DNA of 64,000 nucleotides from Geodermatophilus siccatus (GTDB taxonomy: Bacteria > Actinomycetota > Actinomycetes > Mycobacteriales > Geodermatophilaceae), in contig NZ_FNHE01000009.1 in NCBI RefSeq assembly GCF_900103785.1, forward strand, positions 204,673 through 268,672. Direction: 5' to 3'. How positions within the stretch are numbered: the first letter of the stretch is position 1; every line of letters starts with the position of its first letter. This document shows, one piece after another, positions 9,368 to 19,565 of this stretch. The notes under the pieces were generated by a model, which saw only the letters and a program-made list of their open reading frames with translations, was not told the origin of the DNA and searched no databases. Both the position numbers and the translations under genes were made by a program.

Positions 9368-9482
9368 GGGCCGATCGTGGCACCGCGGCCGCCCGCCGTG
9401 GGTGGTGCGACGCGCGGCCGGGATGTGCGTGCCGCGGGGGAGGGGCTGGCCCGCGGCGGCCGTCCGGGACGACCCTGCGGGG

Positions 9483-9818
9483 ATGGTGGGTCTCCTCCTC
9501 CAGACCTACCGGCTCGTGCGGGCGGTCGTGCTGCTCGTGCGGCGGCCGGAGGGACGTGCGTTGGCCCTGCTGGTGGTCGTCCAGCTCGTCGGCGGGACCG
9601 TCTTCTACACGCTGAACGAGGGCTGGTCCTGGCTCGACTCGCTCTACGTCAGCGTGACGACGCTGGCCACCGTCGGGCTCGGCGACCTCGCGCCGGCGAC
9701 CGACGCGGGGAAGCTCTTCACGATCGTCTTCATCTTCACCGGCGTCGGCCTGCTGGCGACCTTCATCTCGATGCTGGCCCAGCAGTTGCGGCCGGCACCG
9801 GAGCGCGACCGCGGCTGA
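9483..9818 (+). CDS. Two-TM potassium channel (Ion_trans_2 pore)
   Basis: 111 residues. Two membrane helices (about 15-38 and 76-97) flank a pore loop, [18 protein letters not shown], whose selectivity filter TVGLGD is a known variant of TVGYGD. There is no RCK/TrkA domain, so it is a minimal channel that should form a homotetramer in the cytoplasmic membrane. The ATG at 9483 is preceded by a GCGGGG site. The longer open frame upstream is low-complexity and was discarded. It converges on the MarR gene with a 1-nt gap between stop codons. Confidence 0.85.
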   Translation: MVGLLLQTYRLVRAVVLLVRRPEGRALALLVVVQLVGGTVFYTLNEGWSWLDSLYVSVTTLATVGLGDLAPATDAGKLFTIVFIFTGVGLLATFISMLAQQLRPAPERDRG

Positions 9819-9819
9819 C

Positions 9820-10239
9820 TCACTCCTCGGCCAGCGTGCGCAGGATGCGGGCCAGCGTGGCGCGGTCGGCGGCGTCCAGCCGGGCGAACAGGTCGCGCGT
9901 GTCGGCGGCCCGGGCGGCGGTGATCTCGGCCTGCACCCGCCGTCCCTCCTCGGTGGGGGTGAGCACCACGGCCCGCCGGTCGGCGGGATCCGGCGTCCGC
10001 TCGACCAGCCCGCGGGCCTGCAGGGCGTCGGCGACCTCGGTGGCCGAGCGCGGCGCGATGTGCAGCGCCTCGGCGAGCTCGGAGAGGCGGACGCCGGACC
10101 GGTCGGTGACCACCCTCAGGGCGCGGACGTGGTGGGGGGAGAGGTCCCAGGGCGCCAGCGCCTCCCGCCACCGCCGGCGCTGCCTGCGGGTGACCCGCAC
10201 GAGCAGCTCGCCCAGGGTCTCGGCGTCGTCGTCGGGCAT
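9820..10239 (-). CDS. MarR-family transcriptional repressor
   Basis: 139 residues from the ATG at 10239, which has an AGGA site 8 nt upstream; an in-frame GTG at 10260 would add seven residues. The winged helix-turn-helix is clear: [32 protein letters not shown], then [16 protein letters not shown] (the wing). Such dimers repress their own gene and a divergent drug exporter, and are released by small ligands. It is divergent from an ABC exporter, and the intervening DNA contains three alternating half-sites CCTCA/TGAGG, the probable operator. Confidence 0.9.
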   Translation of the reverse strand: MPDDDAETLGELLVRVTRRQRRRWREALAPWDLSPHHVRALRVVTDRSGVRLSELAEALHIAPRSATEVADALQARGLVERTPDPADRRAVVLTPTEEGRRVQAEITAARAADTRDLFARLDAADRATLARILRTLAEE

Positions 10240-10270
10240 GCCGGGAATCCTACCGGCCACCTCCTGGTTC

Positions 10271-10291
10271 CCTCACCATGAGGTAGCCTCA
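10271..10291. promoter_or_regulatory. Probable MarR operator: three alternating half-sites
   Basis: Three 5-bp half-sites occur with strict 8-bp spacing: CCTCA at 10271, TGAGG at 10279 and CCTCA at 10287. They make two overlapping palindromes (CTCA-cca-TGAG and TGAGG-tag-CCTCA). The array lies between the divergent MarR and ABC exporter genes, as expected for autoregulation with co-repression of the exporter. Confidence 0.7.
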
Positions 10292-10307
10292 GCACCCGAC
10301 ACGGGAG

Positions 10308-12146
<1,839 letters not shown>

Positions 12147-12313
12147 GCCCACGCCTGCTGCGCGCCCCCACCCGGCACGACAGCGGCGGGGCACGTCCGG
12201 GAGCAGTGCGACGAGGTGGCCGCTGCCGGCTGGCCCGGTTCCGGGATCCGCTGACACCCTCCGGGGTGCTGGATCCCCCGGTGCACCGTCCCACCTACCC
12301 ACGAGGAGCTGCG

Positions 12314-13516
12314 ATGACGCAGACGACGCAGGTGACAGAGAGCTTCAGCCAGGAGGCCGATGCGATCCTCGAGCGCTCGGTCGGGGGTGACGCGCCGGTC
12401 GCGGGCGTGGTCGCCATGGCGACCGACCGCGAGGGCAACGTCTACGAGGGGGCGGCCGGCGTCCGCCGCATCGGCGGGGACGTCCCCATGACGACCGACA
12501 CGGTCTTCGCCCTGTTCTCCACCACCAAGGCCGTCACCGCCACCGCCGTCCTGCAGCTGGTGGAGGAGGGCCGGCTGGACCTCGATGCCCCCGCACGCAC
12601 GTACGCACCGGCGATCGGCGAGCTCAAGGTGCTCGACGGGTTCGACGACGACGGCTCACCCCGACTGCGCGACCCGAAGCGGGAGATCACCACCAAGCAC
12701 CTGCTCACCCACACCGCCGGCTTCGGCTACGACTTCTTCAACGAGCACTACGCGCGGCTGGCCAGCGAGCACGGGCAGCCCAGCATCATCGCCGCGACCG
12801 AGGCCTGCCTGCAGACCCCGCTGCTGTTCGACCCGGGCGAGCGGTGGGAGTACGGCAGCAACATCGACTGGGCCGGCCAGGTGGTGGAGGGCGTCACCGG
12901 TGAACGGCTCGGCGACGTCTTCGCCGCGCGGATCTTCCTGCCCCTCGGGATGACCGAGACGACGTTCGAGCCGGACGACCGGCTGCAGGAACGCCGGGCG
13001 ACGATGCACGCCCGGGGCGACGACGGGTCGCTGACGCCGATGGACGGCTGGGACCTGCCCCAGCCGCCGCAGGTGCACATGGGCGGGCACGGGCTCTACG
13101 GCACGGTCGGTGACTACATGCGCTTCATCCGCATGTGGCTCGACGACGGCCGCGGGGAGGACGGCGCCGTCCTGGAGCCGGAGACCGTGCAGACGGCCGT
13201 GCAGAACCACCTCGGTGACCTCGAGGTGAGGATGCTGCCCGGGGTCATCCCCTCGCTGTCCAACGACGCGGAGTTCTTCCCCGGGCTGCCCAAGTCCTGG
13301 TCGCTGCCGTTCATGGTCAACGACGAGCCGGCGCCGACCGGCCGGCCCGCGGGCGCGCAGGGTTGGGCCGGACTGGGCAACCTCTTCTACTGGATCGACC
13401 GGGAGAACGGCTACGGCGGCTTCTGGGCGACGCAGGTCCTGCCGTTCGCGGACGCCACCTCCCTCGGCGGCTACCTGGAGTTCGAGACGGCGCTGTACGC
13501 GTCGCTGCGGCGCTGA
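12314..13516 (+). CDS. Serine hydrolase of the beta-lactamase/class C fold
   Basis: 400 residues, ATG at 12314 with CGAGGAG at 12302-12308. Catalytic motifs are visible: SxxK as FSTTK (about residues 57-60), YxN as YGSN, and a Gly-rich [10 protein letters not shown] stretch. No signal peptide was found, so it is likely cytoplasmic. Members include esterases, D-amino-acid amidases and penicillin-recognising enzymes; this length and the [14 protein letters not shown] region favour an EstB-like esterase. It stands alone and is followed by a very strong terminator. Confidence 0.88.
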   Translation: MTQTTQVTESFSQEADAILERSVGGDAPVAGVVAMATDREGNVYEGAAGVRRIGGDVPMTTDTVFALFSTTKAVTATAVLQLVEEGRLDLDAPARTYAPAIGELKVLDGFDDDGSPRLRDPKREITTKHLLTHTAGFGYDFFNEHYARLASEHGQPSIIAATEACLQTPLLFDPGERWEYGSNIDWAGQVVEGVTGERLGDVFAARIFLPLGMTETTFEPDDRLQERRATMHARGDDGSLTPMDGWDLPQPPQVHMGGHGLYGTVGDYMRFIRMWLDDGRGEDGAVLEPETVQTAVQNHLGDLEVRMLPGVIPSLSNDAEFFPGLPKSWSLPFMVNDEPAPTGRPAGAQGWAGLGNLFYWIDRENGYGGFWATQVLPFADATSLGGYLEFETALYASLRR

Positions 13517-13520
13517 CCGA

Positions 13521-13564
13521 CGACAGCGGGCGGGACCGGGTCCTCCCGGTCCCGCCCGCTGTCG
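13521..13564. terminator. Very strong intrinsic terminator hairpin
   Basis: A perfect 20-bp stem (13521-13540 pairing with 13545-13564) closes a TCCT tetraloop, just after the serine hydrolase stop codon and before the convergent sortase gene. It can serve both directions. Confidence 0.9.
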
Positions 13565-13605
13565 CGCGCGGTCGCCCCTCAGAGCGTGGGCGTCCAGGAC
13601 TCCAG

Positions 13606-14262
13606 TCAGACCTCCTCGAGGGCCGCGGGGCCGTCGGGGACCTCGGCCTTGGGCACCGAGTCCTCGAGTTCACCGTGCACGACGAGCCGCTCGCGGGTGG
13701 AGAACTTCGGGTGGCAGGTGGTCATGGTGAGGAAGGCGCCGGTCGGCTCGCCGTTCGCCGCCCCGCCGGGCGTGGGGGCCACGACGCTGCTCTCGCTCGG
13801 GTCCACGATCGTCGTCGTCGTCACCCGGTAGACGTGCCACGCGTCCACGGTCTCCACGACGACCGGGTCACCGGGCGCGAGCAGGTCCAGGGAGAGGAAC
13901 GGGCTGCCCCGGCCGACGCGGTGGCCGGCCATCGCGAAGTTCCCCCGCTCCCCGGGCAGGGCGGAGCCGACGTAGTGACCGGGCCCGTCCTCGAGCTCGT
14001 CCGGGTCGGTCCCCTCGACCACGGCGCGGGTCCAGTCCGCGCCGAAGCGCGGGACGTGCACGAAGGCGAAGGCCTGGCCGAGGTCGGGCTCGGGATCGGG
14101 CGTGCCGGTCGTCCAGTCCTCGCGGAGCTCCTCGGCGACCCGGTCCTGCGCCCGGTCGCTGGAGAGATCGGTCACCCAGACCTCGTAGACGACGAAGAGC
14201 AGCAGCACCGCGCCGGCGGTGACCGCGAGCTCGGAGAGCCCGCGGACGAGCGTGCGGATCAT
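13606..14262 (-). CDS. srtE: Class E sortase
   Basis: 218 residues. One N-terminal membrane anchor (about 10-29) is followed by an extracellular sortase barrel. Catalytic residues can be placed: His114 in FAMAGHR, Cys183 in LTMTTCHP and Arg190 in STRERLVV. The TxTTCHPxxS.R.R signature is that of class E enzymes of high-GC Gram-positives. It joins a surface protein's C-terminal signal to the cell envelope. The adjacent gene (14330-15493) ends in LPNTG with a membrane anchor and is the obvious substrate. Class E enzymes usually prefer LAxTG, so the LPxTG-type partner is notable. Confidence 0.92.
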   Translation of the reverse strand: MIRTLVRGLSELAVTAGAVLLLFVVYEVWVTDLSSDRAQDRVAEELREDWTTGTPDPEPDLGQAFAFVHVPRFGADWTRAVVEGTDPDELEDGPGHYVGSALPGERGNFAMAGHRVGRGSPFLSLDLLAPGDPVVVETVDAWHVYRVTTTTIVDPSESSVVAPTPGGAANGEPTGAFLTMTTCHPKFSTRERLVVHGELEDSVPKAEVPDGPAALEEV

Positions 14263-14329
14263 CGGTCCCCCTGTCCGATGGCACGCCCCGCCCGCCGGGT
14301 GCCGGCGGGCGGGACGCGGGTGGCCACGA

Positions 14330-15493
14330 TCAGGACGCGGAGCCGGCCTTGCGCCGACGGCTCACGAGCAGCCCGGCGCCACCGCCGGCCAGGACCAGAC
14401 CGCCGATCGCGGCCAGGCCCAGGACGTCGGCACCGGTGTTGGGCAGGGGGGTGCCGTACTCGGTCGGCTCCGCCGGGTCGGTCGGGCCGCCCGCGTCGGT
14501 CGCGGGGACGACGACCTCGCGGGTGGCCGTGGTGGAGGCGCCGTCGTCGTCGACGACGGTCAGCGTGACGGTGTAGGTGCCGGCGGCGGCGTACCGGTGC
14601 ACGACCTCCTCGCCCTCGGCGGGGGCGGAGCCGTCACCGAAGCTCCACGTGAAACCGGCGATCTCGCCGTCGCTGTCGGTCGACCCGGCGGCGGAGAAGG
14701 TGAAGGTCGCGCCGGTGCTGGTGGCCGTGACGGCGGCGATCGGCGCCTGGTTGACCGGGTCGCCACCGGGCTCGCCACCGGGCTCGCCGCCCGGGTCGCC
14801 GCCCGGGTTCCCGCCGGGGCCACCGCCCGAGCCGGAGCTGAACCGGAACTCGTTGCACCCGAAGGTCAGACCGTGGACGACCACGTCGGCGCCCGGCTGG
14901 TCGATGAGCTGGAAGCCGAGGCTGGTCACCGTGGCGTCGGGGTAGGCGGCGCTGATGTCGGCGAGGGTGCCCTCCTCGGGCGCCTCGGAGGCGTCCGGGT
15001 CCATCGCGGTCAGCGGGCCGAACGCGCTCTCCCAGACGTCGGTCGGCTCGCCCGCCCCGGGCGCCCAGTACACGAGGAGGTCCTCGCCTCCGGCGCCCGG
15101 CCCGTCGAGGTCGACGTAGAGCTCGTACGTCGGGTGGTTGTCGAGGGGCTGCCCCGCAGCCGGCGTGGTGTCGAGGGCGTAGTTCGACTGCGCCGTCGCG
15201 TCGGCGAGCGCGATGTCCAGGCCGTCCATGAACCAGGCGGCGTAGGCGGCCCCGTCCGGGTCGGCGTCGGCCGAGGGGGTCGTCATGCGCAGGCCCCCGG
15301 GGAGCACCTCGGCAGTGGCGCCGCCGCCCACCCCGCTGAGGGCGCCGGTGAAGGTGCTCTCGAGGCCTGCCGTGTCGAGCGTGGTGATCCCGCAGCCGGA
15401 CGCCGAGGCGACGCCGGGCGCGGCCGTGCCGAGCAGGGCGGTGGTGCCGAGGGCGAGTGCCCCTGTGGTGACGAGACCGGTGGTGCGCTTCAC
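14330..15493 (-). CDS. Sortase-anchored surface protein with PKD domain
   Basis: 387 residues from the GTG at 15493, preceded by GGGGGG. A signal peptide (residues 1-31, ending near VASAS) leads to a ~190-residue extracellular domain without recognised family. A GGxPGG(D/E) repeat spacer follows, then a PKD domain (about 260-335; TFSAAGSTDSDGEIAGFTWSF) and a Thr/Pro-rich stalk. The C-terminus is a classic cell-wall sorting signal: PLPNTG, hydrophobic helix LGLAAIGGLVLAGGGAGLLV, then RRRKAG. It lies 67 nt upstream of srtE on the same strand, so protein and anchoring enzyme are co-expressed. It is probably an adhesin or surface-layer-like protein. Confidence 0.9.
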   Translation of the reverse strand: MKRTTGLVTTGALALGTTALLGTAAPGVASASGCGITTLDTAGLESTFTGALSGVGGGATAEVLPGGLRMTTPSADADPDGAAYAAWFMDGLDIALADATAQSNYALDTTPAAGQPLDNHPTYELYVDLDGPGAGGEDLLVYWAPGAGEPTDVWESAFGPLTAMDPDASEAPEEGTLADISAAYPDATVTSLGFQLIDQPGADVVVHGLTFGCNEFRFSSGSGGGPGGNPGGDPGGEPGGEPGGDPVNQAPIAAVTATSTGATFTFSAAGSTDSDGEIAGFTWSFGDGSAPAEGEEVVHRYAAAGTYTVTLTVVDDDGASTTATREVVVPATDAGGPTDPAEPTEYGTPLPNTGADVLGLAAIGGLVLAGGGAGLLVSRRRKAGSAS

Positions 15494-15743
15494 GATGACC
15501 CCCCGTGGTCGTGCACGCAGGGGCCGGCCGGCCCGTCCCCCGTCGGGCAGCAGAAGCGTCGAGGTGGGCGCGCGCCGTGGCACACCCCCGGACGCCCGCC
15601 CGGGTGACTCCCAGGCTGGGGGTCGGCCGCCGCGTCGTCACAGTGCGTGGCCAAGCGAGTGGCACCGATGAGTCGTCGGCCGGTTCGTCGTCCTACCCGC
15701 AGAGGCCGTCACCGGAGGCGGCCGGCACCCGAGGAGGAGCGCC

Positions 15744-16382
15744 GTGCGACCGCTCGTCGTCACCGAGTTCACGACGCTGGACGGGGTCGTGCAGGCCCCC
15801 GGCGGCCCCGACGAGGACACCACCGGCGGCTTCGCGCACGGCGGCTGGCTGGTGCCGTTCTTCGACGAGACCCTGGGCGCGCAGATGGACGCCTGGTTCG
15901 CCGGCGTCGAGGACTTCCTGCTCGGGCGCGGGACCTACGAGATCTTCGCCGGGGCCTGGCCGCAGGCGCCGACGGAGGACGACCCGGTCGCCGAGGCGCT
16001 CAACACGCGCACCAAGCACGTCGCCTCGCGCACGCTGACCTCGCTCGAGTGGTCCGGCGCGCGGCTCGTGGAGGGCGACGTCGTCGAGGCGGTGCGCGCG
16101 CTCCGGGACCAGGACGGCGGCGAGCTGCAGGTGCACGGCTCGCCGGGCCTGGTGCAGACGCTGCTGCGCGCCGACCTGGTCGACGAGCTGCGCCTGGTCG
16201 TGGCGCCGGTGGTGCTGGGGGAGGGCAAGCGGCTGTTCGGCGACGGCGCGATCCCGCGGTCGTGGCGGCTGACCTCGTCGGCGGCCACGCCGACCGGGGT
16301 GCTGCTGTGCACCTACCGCCGGGGCGGCGAGGTCGAGACCGGCGCGATGGGCGCCGAGTACGGGGACGCCGTCAGCGGGTGA
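15744..16382 (+). CDS. Dihydrofolate reductase-like (RibD C-terminal) family protein
   Basis: 212 residues, GTG start at 15744 with GAGGAGGAG upstream. N-terminal VVTEFTTLDGVVQAPGGPDED and the later LLGRGTYEIFAGAWP are standard for RibD_C-type dihydrofolate reductase-fold proteins. LQVHGSPGLVQTLLRADLVDELRLVVAPVVLGEGKRLF is the NADPH-binding C-terminal half, given here only as a region of about residues 130-170. It is probably an NAD(P)H-dependent reductase; the substrate is unknown. Such single-domain proteins are not riboflavin biosynthesis enzymes themselves. Confidence 0.85.
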   Translation: MRPLVVTEFTTLDGVVQAPGGPDEDTTGGFAHGGWLVPFFDETLGAQMDAWFAGVEDFLLGRGTYEIFAGAWPQAPTEDDPVAEALNTRTKHVASRTLTSLEWSGARLVEGDVVEAVRALRDQDGGELQVHGSPGLVQTLLRADLVDELRLVVAPVVLGEGKRLFGDGAIPRSWRLTSSAATPTGVLLCTYRRGGEVETGAMGAEYGDAVSG

Positions 16383-16793
16383 GCGCCGGCAGCGTCCCCG
16401 GCGACCTCGTCTGCGCGCGGCGCCCAGCACCATCCGCGCCGCCTGGCGGCGCGACGGCAGGGACCAGAGGAACGACGGCACCCGGCCCGTGTACGGTGCC
16501 CAGCCCCGCCTCGTGGCCCGTCCCAGCTGGGTCACGGCCCGCCCCGGCCCGAGGCTGGCGGTCGACCCCCAGGCCGGCGTAGCGGAGCGGGCGGGTTCGC
16601 CGCGCCCGCTCGGCACGCGCGATGGTGCGACCCACCCTCGTGCCGAACGCCTCCCTGGGCACGGGCTCCTCTCGTCCTCGTCGTCCGTCGGCGGGGAACG
16701 AGGGGACCTGGAAGGCGTCTCACACCGACGGGGGAAGGTCGGCGGGACGGCGGTGGTTGCCCATGCCAACACCAGCTGAGGGGTTTGGAGCAC
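16383..16793. other. Intergenic stretch, possible remnant of a minus-strand gene
   Basis: About 410 bases without a firm gene. On the minus strand a 96-residue frame (16662 down to 16372) starts with a plausible [20 protein letters not shown] and then becomes low-complexity. The neighbouring frame carries a more protein-like stretch, [20 protein letters not shown] (about 16500-16440). The switch suggests a decayed, frameshifted gene, but no family was recognised, so no CDS is called. The last part holds the promoter region of the downstream oxidoreductase. Confidence 0.3.
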
Positions 16794-17786
16794 ATGAGCA
16801 TCCCGTTGTCCGTCCTCGACCTGGCGCCGATCTCGAAGGGTCAGACGCCGGGCGAGAGCATCGCGGCGAGCGTCGCGCTGGCCCAGCGTGCGGAGCAGGC
16901 CGGCTACCGCCGCGTCTGGTACGCCGAGCACCACAACATGCCGACCATCGCCTCCTCGGCGACCAGCGTGCTCATCGCGCACGTCGGCGCGCACACCTCG
17001 TCCATCCGGCTGGGCGCCGGCGGCGTCATGCTGCCCAACCACTCGCCGCTGACGATCGCCGAGCAGTTCGGCACCCTCGAGGCCGTCCACCCGGGCCGCA
17101 TCGACCTGGGGCTGGGCCGGGCGCCGGGCTCGGACCAGAACACGATGTACGCGCTGCGCCGCGACCCGCGCTCGGCCGACCGCTTCCCGCAGGACGTGCT
17201 CGAGCTGCAGGGCTACCTGACCGGCGAGACCAAGGTGCCCGGCGTCGACGCCGTCCCCGGCAAGGGCTCGAACGTGCCGCTGTACATCCTGGGCTCGTCG
17301 ATGTTCGGCGCCACGCTCGCCGCCGCGCTGGGCCTGCCGTACGCCTTCGCCTCGCACTTCGCGCCGGCGATGCTGAAGCCCGCGGTCGAGGCCTACCGGC
17401 GCGAGTTCACGCCGTCGGCGCAGCTCGACCGGCCGTACGTGATCGCGGGGGTCAACGCGGTGGCGGCCGACAGCCGCGAGGCCGCGGAGTCCGCGTACGC
17501 CGCCGTCCGCCGGACGCTGGCCGTCGGCCTGTTCGGCCGGGGCAGGCAGCTGTCGGACGACGAGGCGCAGCTGCTGCTCGACGGCGGCGCCGGGCTGCAC
17601 GTCGACACGATGCTGACCCACACCGCCGTCGGCACGCCGGCCGAGGTGCGCGAGTACCTGACCGGCTTCGCGCGGGAGGCCGACGCCGACGAGCTGATCG
17701 TCGCCCACCAGTTCCCCGGGGTGGAGGGCCGGCTGCGGTCGGTGCAGCTCACCGCCGAGGCGATGAAGACCGTCGCCGCCGCCTGA
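16794..17786 (+). CDS. LLM-class flavin-dependent oxidoreductase (luciferase-like)
   Basis: 330 residues from the ATG at 16794, preceded by TGAGGGG; a TTG at 16785 is a less likely start. [19 protein letters not shown], then [20 protein letters not shown] and [21 protein letters not shown], match the bacterial-luciferase-like subgroup of FMN-dependent TIM barrels that also includes limonene monooxygenase-like enzymes. It is single-copy and monocistronic, and ends at a strong bidirectional hairpin. The physiological substrate is unknown. Confidence 0.9.
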   Translation: MSIPLSVLDLAPISKGQTPGESIAASVALAQRAEQAGYRRVWYAEHHNMPTIASSATSVLIAHVGAHTSSIRLGAGGVMLPNHSPLTIAEQFGTLEAVHPGRIDLGLGRAPGSDQNTMYALRRDPRSADRFPQDVLELQGYLTGETKVPGVDAVPGKGSNVPLYILGSSMFGATLAAALGLPYAFASHFAPAMLKPAVEAYRREFTPSAQLDRPYVIAGVNAVAADSREAAESAYAAVRRTLAVGLFGRGRQLSDDEAQLLLDGGAGLHVDTMLTHTAVGTPAEVREYLTGFAREADADELIVAHQFPGVEGRLRSVQLTAEAMKTVAAA

Positions 17787-17791
17787 CGAAG

Positions 17792-17828
17792 GACGAGGGC
17801 CCCTGCCGCCGCGGGAGGGGCCCTCGTC
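17792..17828. terminator. Bidirectional terminator hairpin
   Basis: A 13-bp perfect stem (17792-17804 with 17816-17828) and an 11-nt loop between two convergent genes. Confidence 0.85.
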
Positions 17829-17837
17829 GTCGGTGCG

Positions 17838-18239
17838 TCAGTACCAGTTGTTGGCCTGGTGGAAGGCCCACGCGTTGCAGGCGGTGTCGTAGCGCTCGTC
17901 GATGTAGATGAGGCCCGCGTCGATCTGCAGGTACGGGTCCGAGGTCTTGGCGATGCCGGTGGTGGCCCAGGTCGCGTCCAGGAACTGGGCGATGCCGTAC
18001 GCGGTGCTCGTCGGGTTCTGCGCGGTGGGGTTCCAGTTGCTCTCCGCCTCCCAGAGCAGGTCGAGGCAGTCGAACTGGGCAGCGCTCCTGAACTGGCTCG
18101 CCGCGTAGTCCTTGTAGGCCTGTTTCGCGGACGCCGCGTGGGCGACCGACTCGCCGGTGGCGGTCAGCGCGACCGTCATGGCGCCCGCAGCGGTGAGCAG
18201 GTGCAGGGCGCGACGGGGGGTCCGGGTGTGCGCGTGCAT
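17838..18239 (-). CDS. Secreted lytic transglycosylase-like protein
   Basis: 133 residues, ATG at 18239 with AGGAGGA 7 nt upstream. A long signal peptide (residues 1-35, ending AHAAS) is followed by a short transglycosylase-like domain: FDCLDLLWEAESNWNPTAQN contains the catalytic Glu region (W-E-x-E-S-N-W), then STAYGIAQFLDATWA and YIDERYDTACNAWAFH. It belongs to the small actinobacterial cell-wall lytic (Rpf/SLT-like) secreted proteins, which cleave peptidoglycan. It lies downstream of the polyketide operon on the same strand, after a ~160-nt gap, and is probably unrelated to it. Confidence 0.85.
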   Translation of the reverse strand: MHAHTRTPRRALHLLTAAGAMTVALTATGESVAHAASAKQAYKDYAASQFRSAAQFDCLDLLWEAESNWNPTAQNPTSTAYGIAQFLDATWATTGIAKTSDPYLQIDAGLIYIDERYDTACNAWAFHQANNWY

Positions 18240-18397
18240 CGGGCAGTCCTCCTGGGCGATCTGCGGAGGGCGCACGCCGTGGGCCGGCGCGCGCCGGTGG
18301 CGGGTCGTACGGGGTCGGGCCGGTGCTGACCGGAGCCTGGACGGGGCAGGGGTGACCGCCGGCCCGGGGGTCCCGGGCCGGCGGCCGACCGCGACGG

Positions 18398-18829
18398 TCA
18401 GGTGGTGACCGGGGCGCAGTCGCGGTCGTCGGAGTAGTGCGGGGTGGCCGCGAGCCCCTGCAGGCCGAGCAGGTTGTCGAAGGGGTCGATCACGACCGCG
18501 GTGACGAACGGCCCGTGGGGCGTGCGCCCTTGGTACTCCTTCGCGCCCATCTCCTGCAGGCGGGCGAGCGTGGCGTCGAGGTCGTCGACCCGCCAGTGCA
18601 CGATCACGCCGCCCGGCCCGGCCACGGTGCCGGGCGGGGCCTTGGTGCGGTCGGCTATGGCGAGCTCGGCCCCCGAGTCGCCGACGGCGAACTTGGCGTA
18701 CTGGACGCGTCCGCCGGGCCCGGGCCGGGTGAAGAACGGGCCCGCGCCCAGGAGGTCGGTGTACCAGTCGGTGGCCGCGGCCACGTCGTCGACCAGGTAG
18801 ATGAGGGTGGAGATCCCGCGCAGGGTCAT
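18398..18829 (-). CDS. VOC (glyoxalase/dioxygenase fold) protein, last gene of the polyketide operon
   Basis: 143 residues from the ATG at 18829; the GTG at 18838 is too close to the upstream G-rich ribosome site. Two beta-alpha-beta-beta-beta modules are visible: LIYLVDDVAAATDWYTDLLG with LAIADR, and GGVIVHWRVDDLDATLARLQ with VTAVVIDPFDNLLGLQ. This is the glyoxalase/bleomycin-resistance fold. It begins 15 nt after the two-domain cyclase, so it is co-transcribed with the aromatic polyketide genes. It could act as a tailoring enzyme or a resistance/binding protein; sequence alone does not decide. Confidence 0.82.
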   Translation of the reverse strand: MTLRGISTLIYLVDDVAAATDWYTDLLGAGPFFTRPGPGGRVQYAKFAVGDSGAELAIADRTKAPPGTVAGPGGVIVHWRVDDLDATLARLQEMGAKEYQGRTPHGPFVTAVVIDPFDNLLGLQGLAATPHYSDDRDCAPVTT

Positions 18830-18844
18830 CGTCGGCACCCGCCC

Positions 18845-19537
18845 TCAGCCCTCGGGCTTCCAGTCGTCGGCCTGCCAGCGGTAGAACACCGTGGCCACCG
18901 AGTCCTTCGGGCCCTGCCAGCCCTCCGGCTGGTACGGGCTCACGTAGGGGCTCAGCTCGTGCATCACCTTGGCGAACGCGGGCCGGTGCGACTCGTGGTT
19001 GGCGCGCACGGCCGCGGCCTTCTCCACGTCCTGCTCGAGCAGGTGCACGAAGACGTCGTCGATCGAGTACAGCCAGCGCCCGGTGACGCCGGTCTCGGTC
19101 GGCAGCCCCCCGGCGTCGGAGTCGGTGAACACGCGGGCGATGTCGGGCTCGGCGCCGGGCTTCATCCGCTGCACGATCACGGTCAGCTCGCGGTCCTCGG
19201 GCACGTCGCCCTCGGGCAGCCAGCGGTAGAACTCCTTGGCCACGGAGTGCGAGGGGTTCTCCCAGTAGCTCGGGTACGGCGTGACGTACGGCGCGATGGC
19301 CTCGGCGATCGCCTGGAACGCGGGCAGCCCCCGTCGCTGCCCGGACACCGCCGGGTCCTCCTTGCGCTCGATGACGTGCAGGTAGAGGTCCTCGTGCGAC
19401 AGCAGGATGCGGCCGATGACGCCGAGGTCCTGGGGGCGGGTGGCCCGGTCGTAGTGGTCGAAGACCGGGCCCACCTTGTCCTCGCTGCCGGGCACCATGT
19501 GGCACACGATCACGTTGCGGAACGGTCGGAAGGTCAT
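18845..19537 (-). CDS. Two-domain TcmI-family polyketide cyclase
   Basis: 230 residues, start ATG 19537 with GAGGAG 6 nt upstream. It contains two tandem TcmI/WhiE-VII-like modules of about 105 residues. The first (residues 6-112) begins RNVIVCHMVPGSEDKVGPVF and has HEDLYLHVIE and KEFYRWLPEG; the second (118-225) has ELTVIVQRMKPGAEPDIARVF, DDVFVHLLE and ATVFYRWQADD. TcmI-type monomeric cyclases close rings of polycyclic aromatic polyketides in the cytosol. The duplicated form suggests a pseudo-dimer. It lies between the P450 and VOC genes in the pigment-type operon. A single-domain relative is the first gene of the operon (32857-33180). Confidence 0.88.
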   Translation of the reverse strand: MTFRPFRNVIVCHMVPGSEDKVGPVFDHYDRATRPQDLGVIGRILLSHEDLYLHVIERKEDPAVSGQRRGLPAFQAIAEAIAPYVTPYPSYWENPSHSVAKEFYRWLPEGDVPEDRELTVIVQRMKPGAEPDIARVFTDSDAGGLPTETGVTGRWLYSIDDVFVHLLEQDVEKAAAVRANHESHRPAFAKVMHELSPYVSPYQPEGWQGPKDSVATVFYRWQADDWKPEG

Positions 19538-19565
19538 GACGTGCTCCTCTGCGGGACGGGGTTCT

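Noticed and set aside
16372..16662. Small minus-strand gene overlapping the RibD-like gene end
   Set aside because: It turns low-complexity half way, overlaps the neighbouring stop and has no recognised family; at most a decayed remnant, noted under the intergenic entry.
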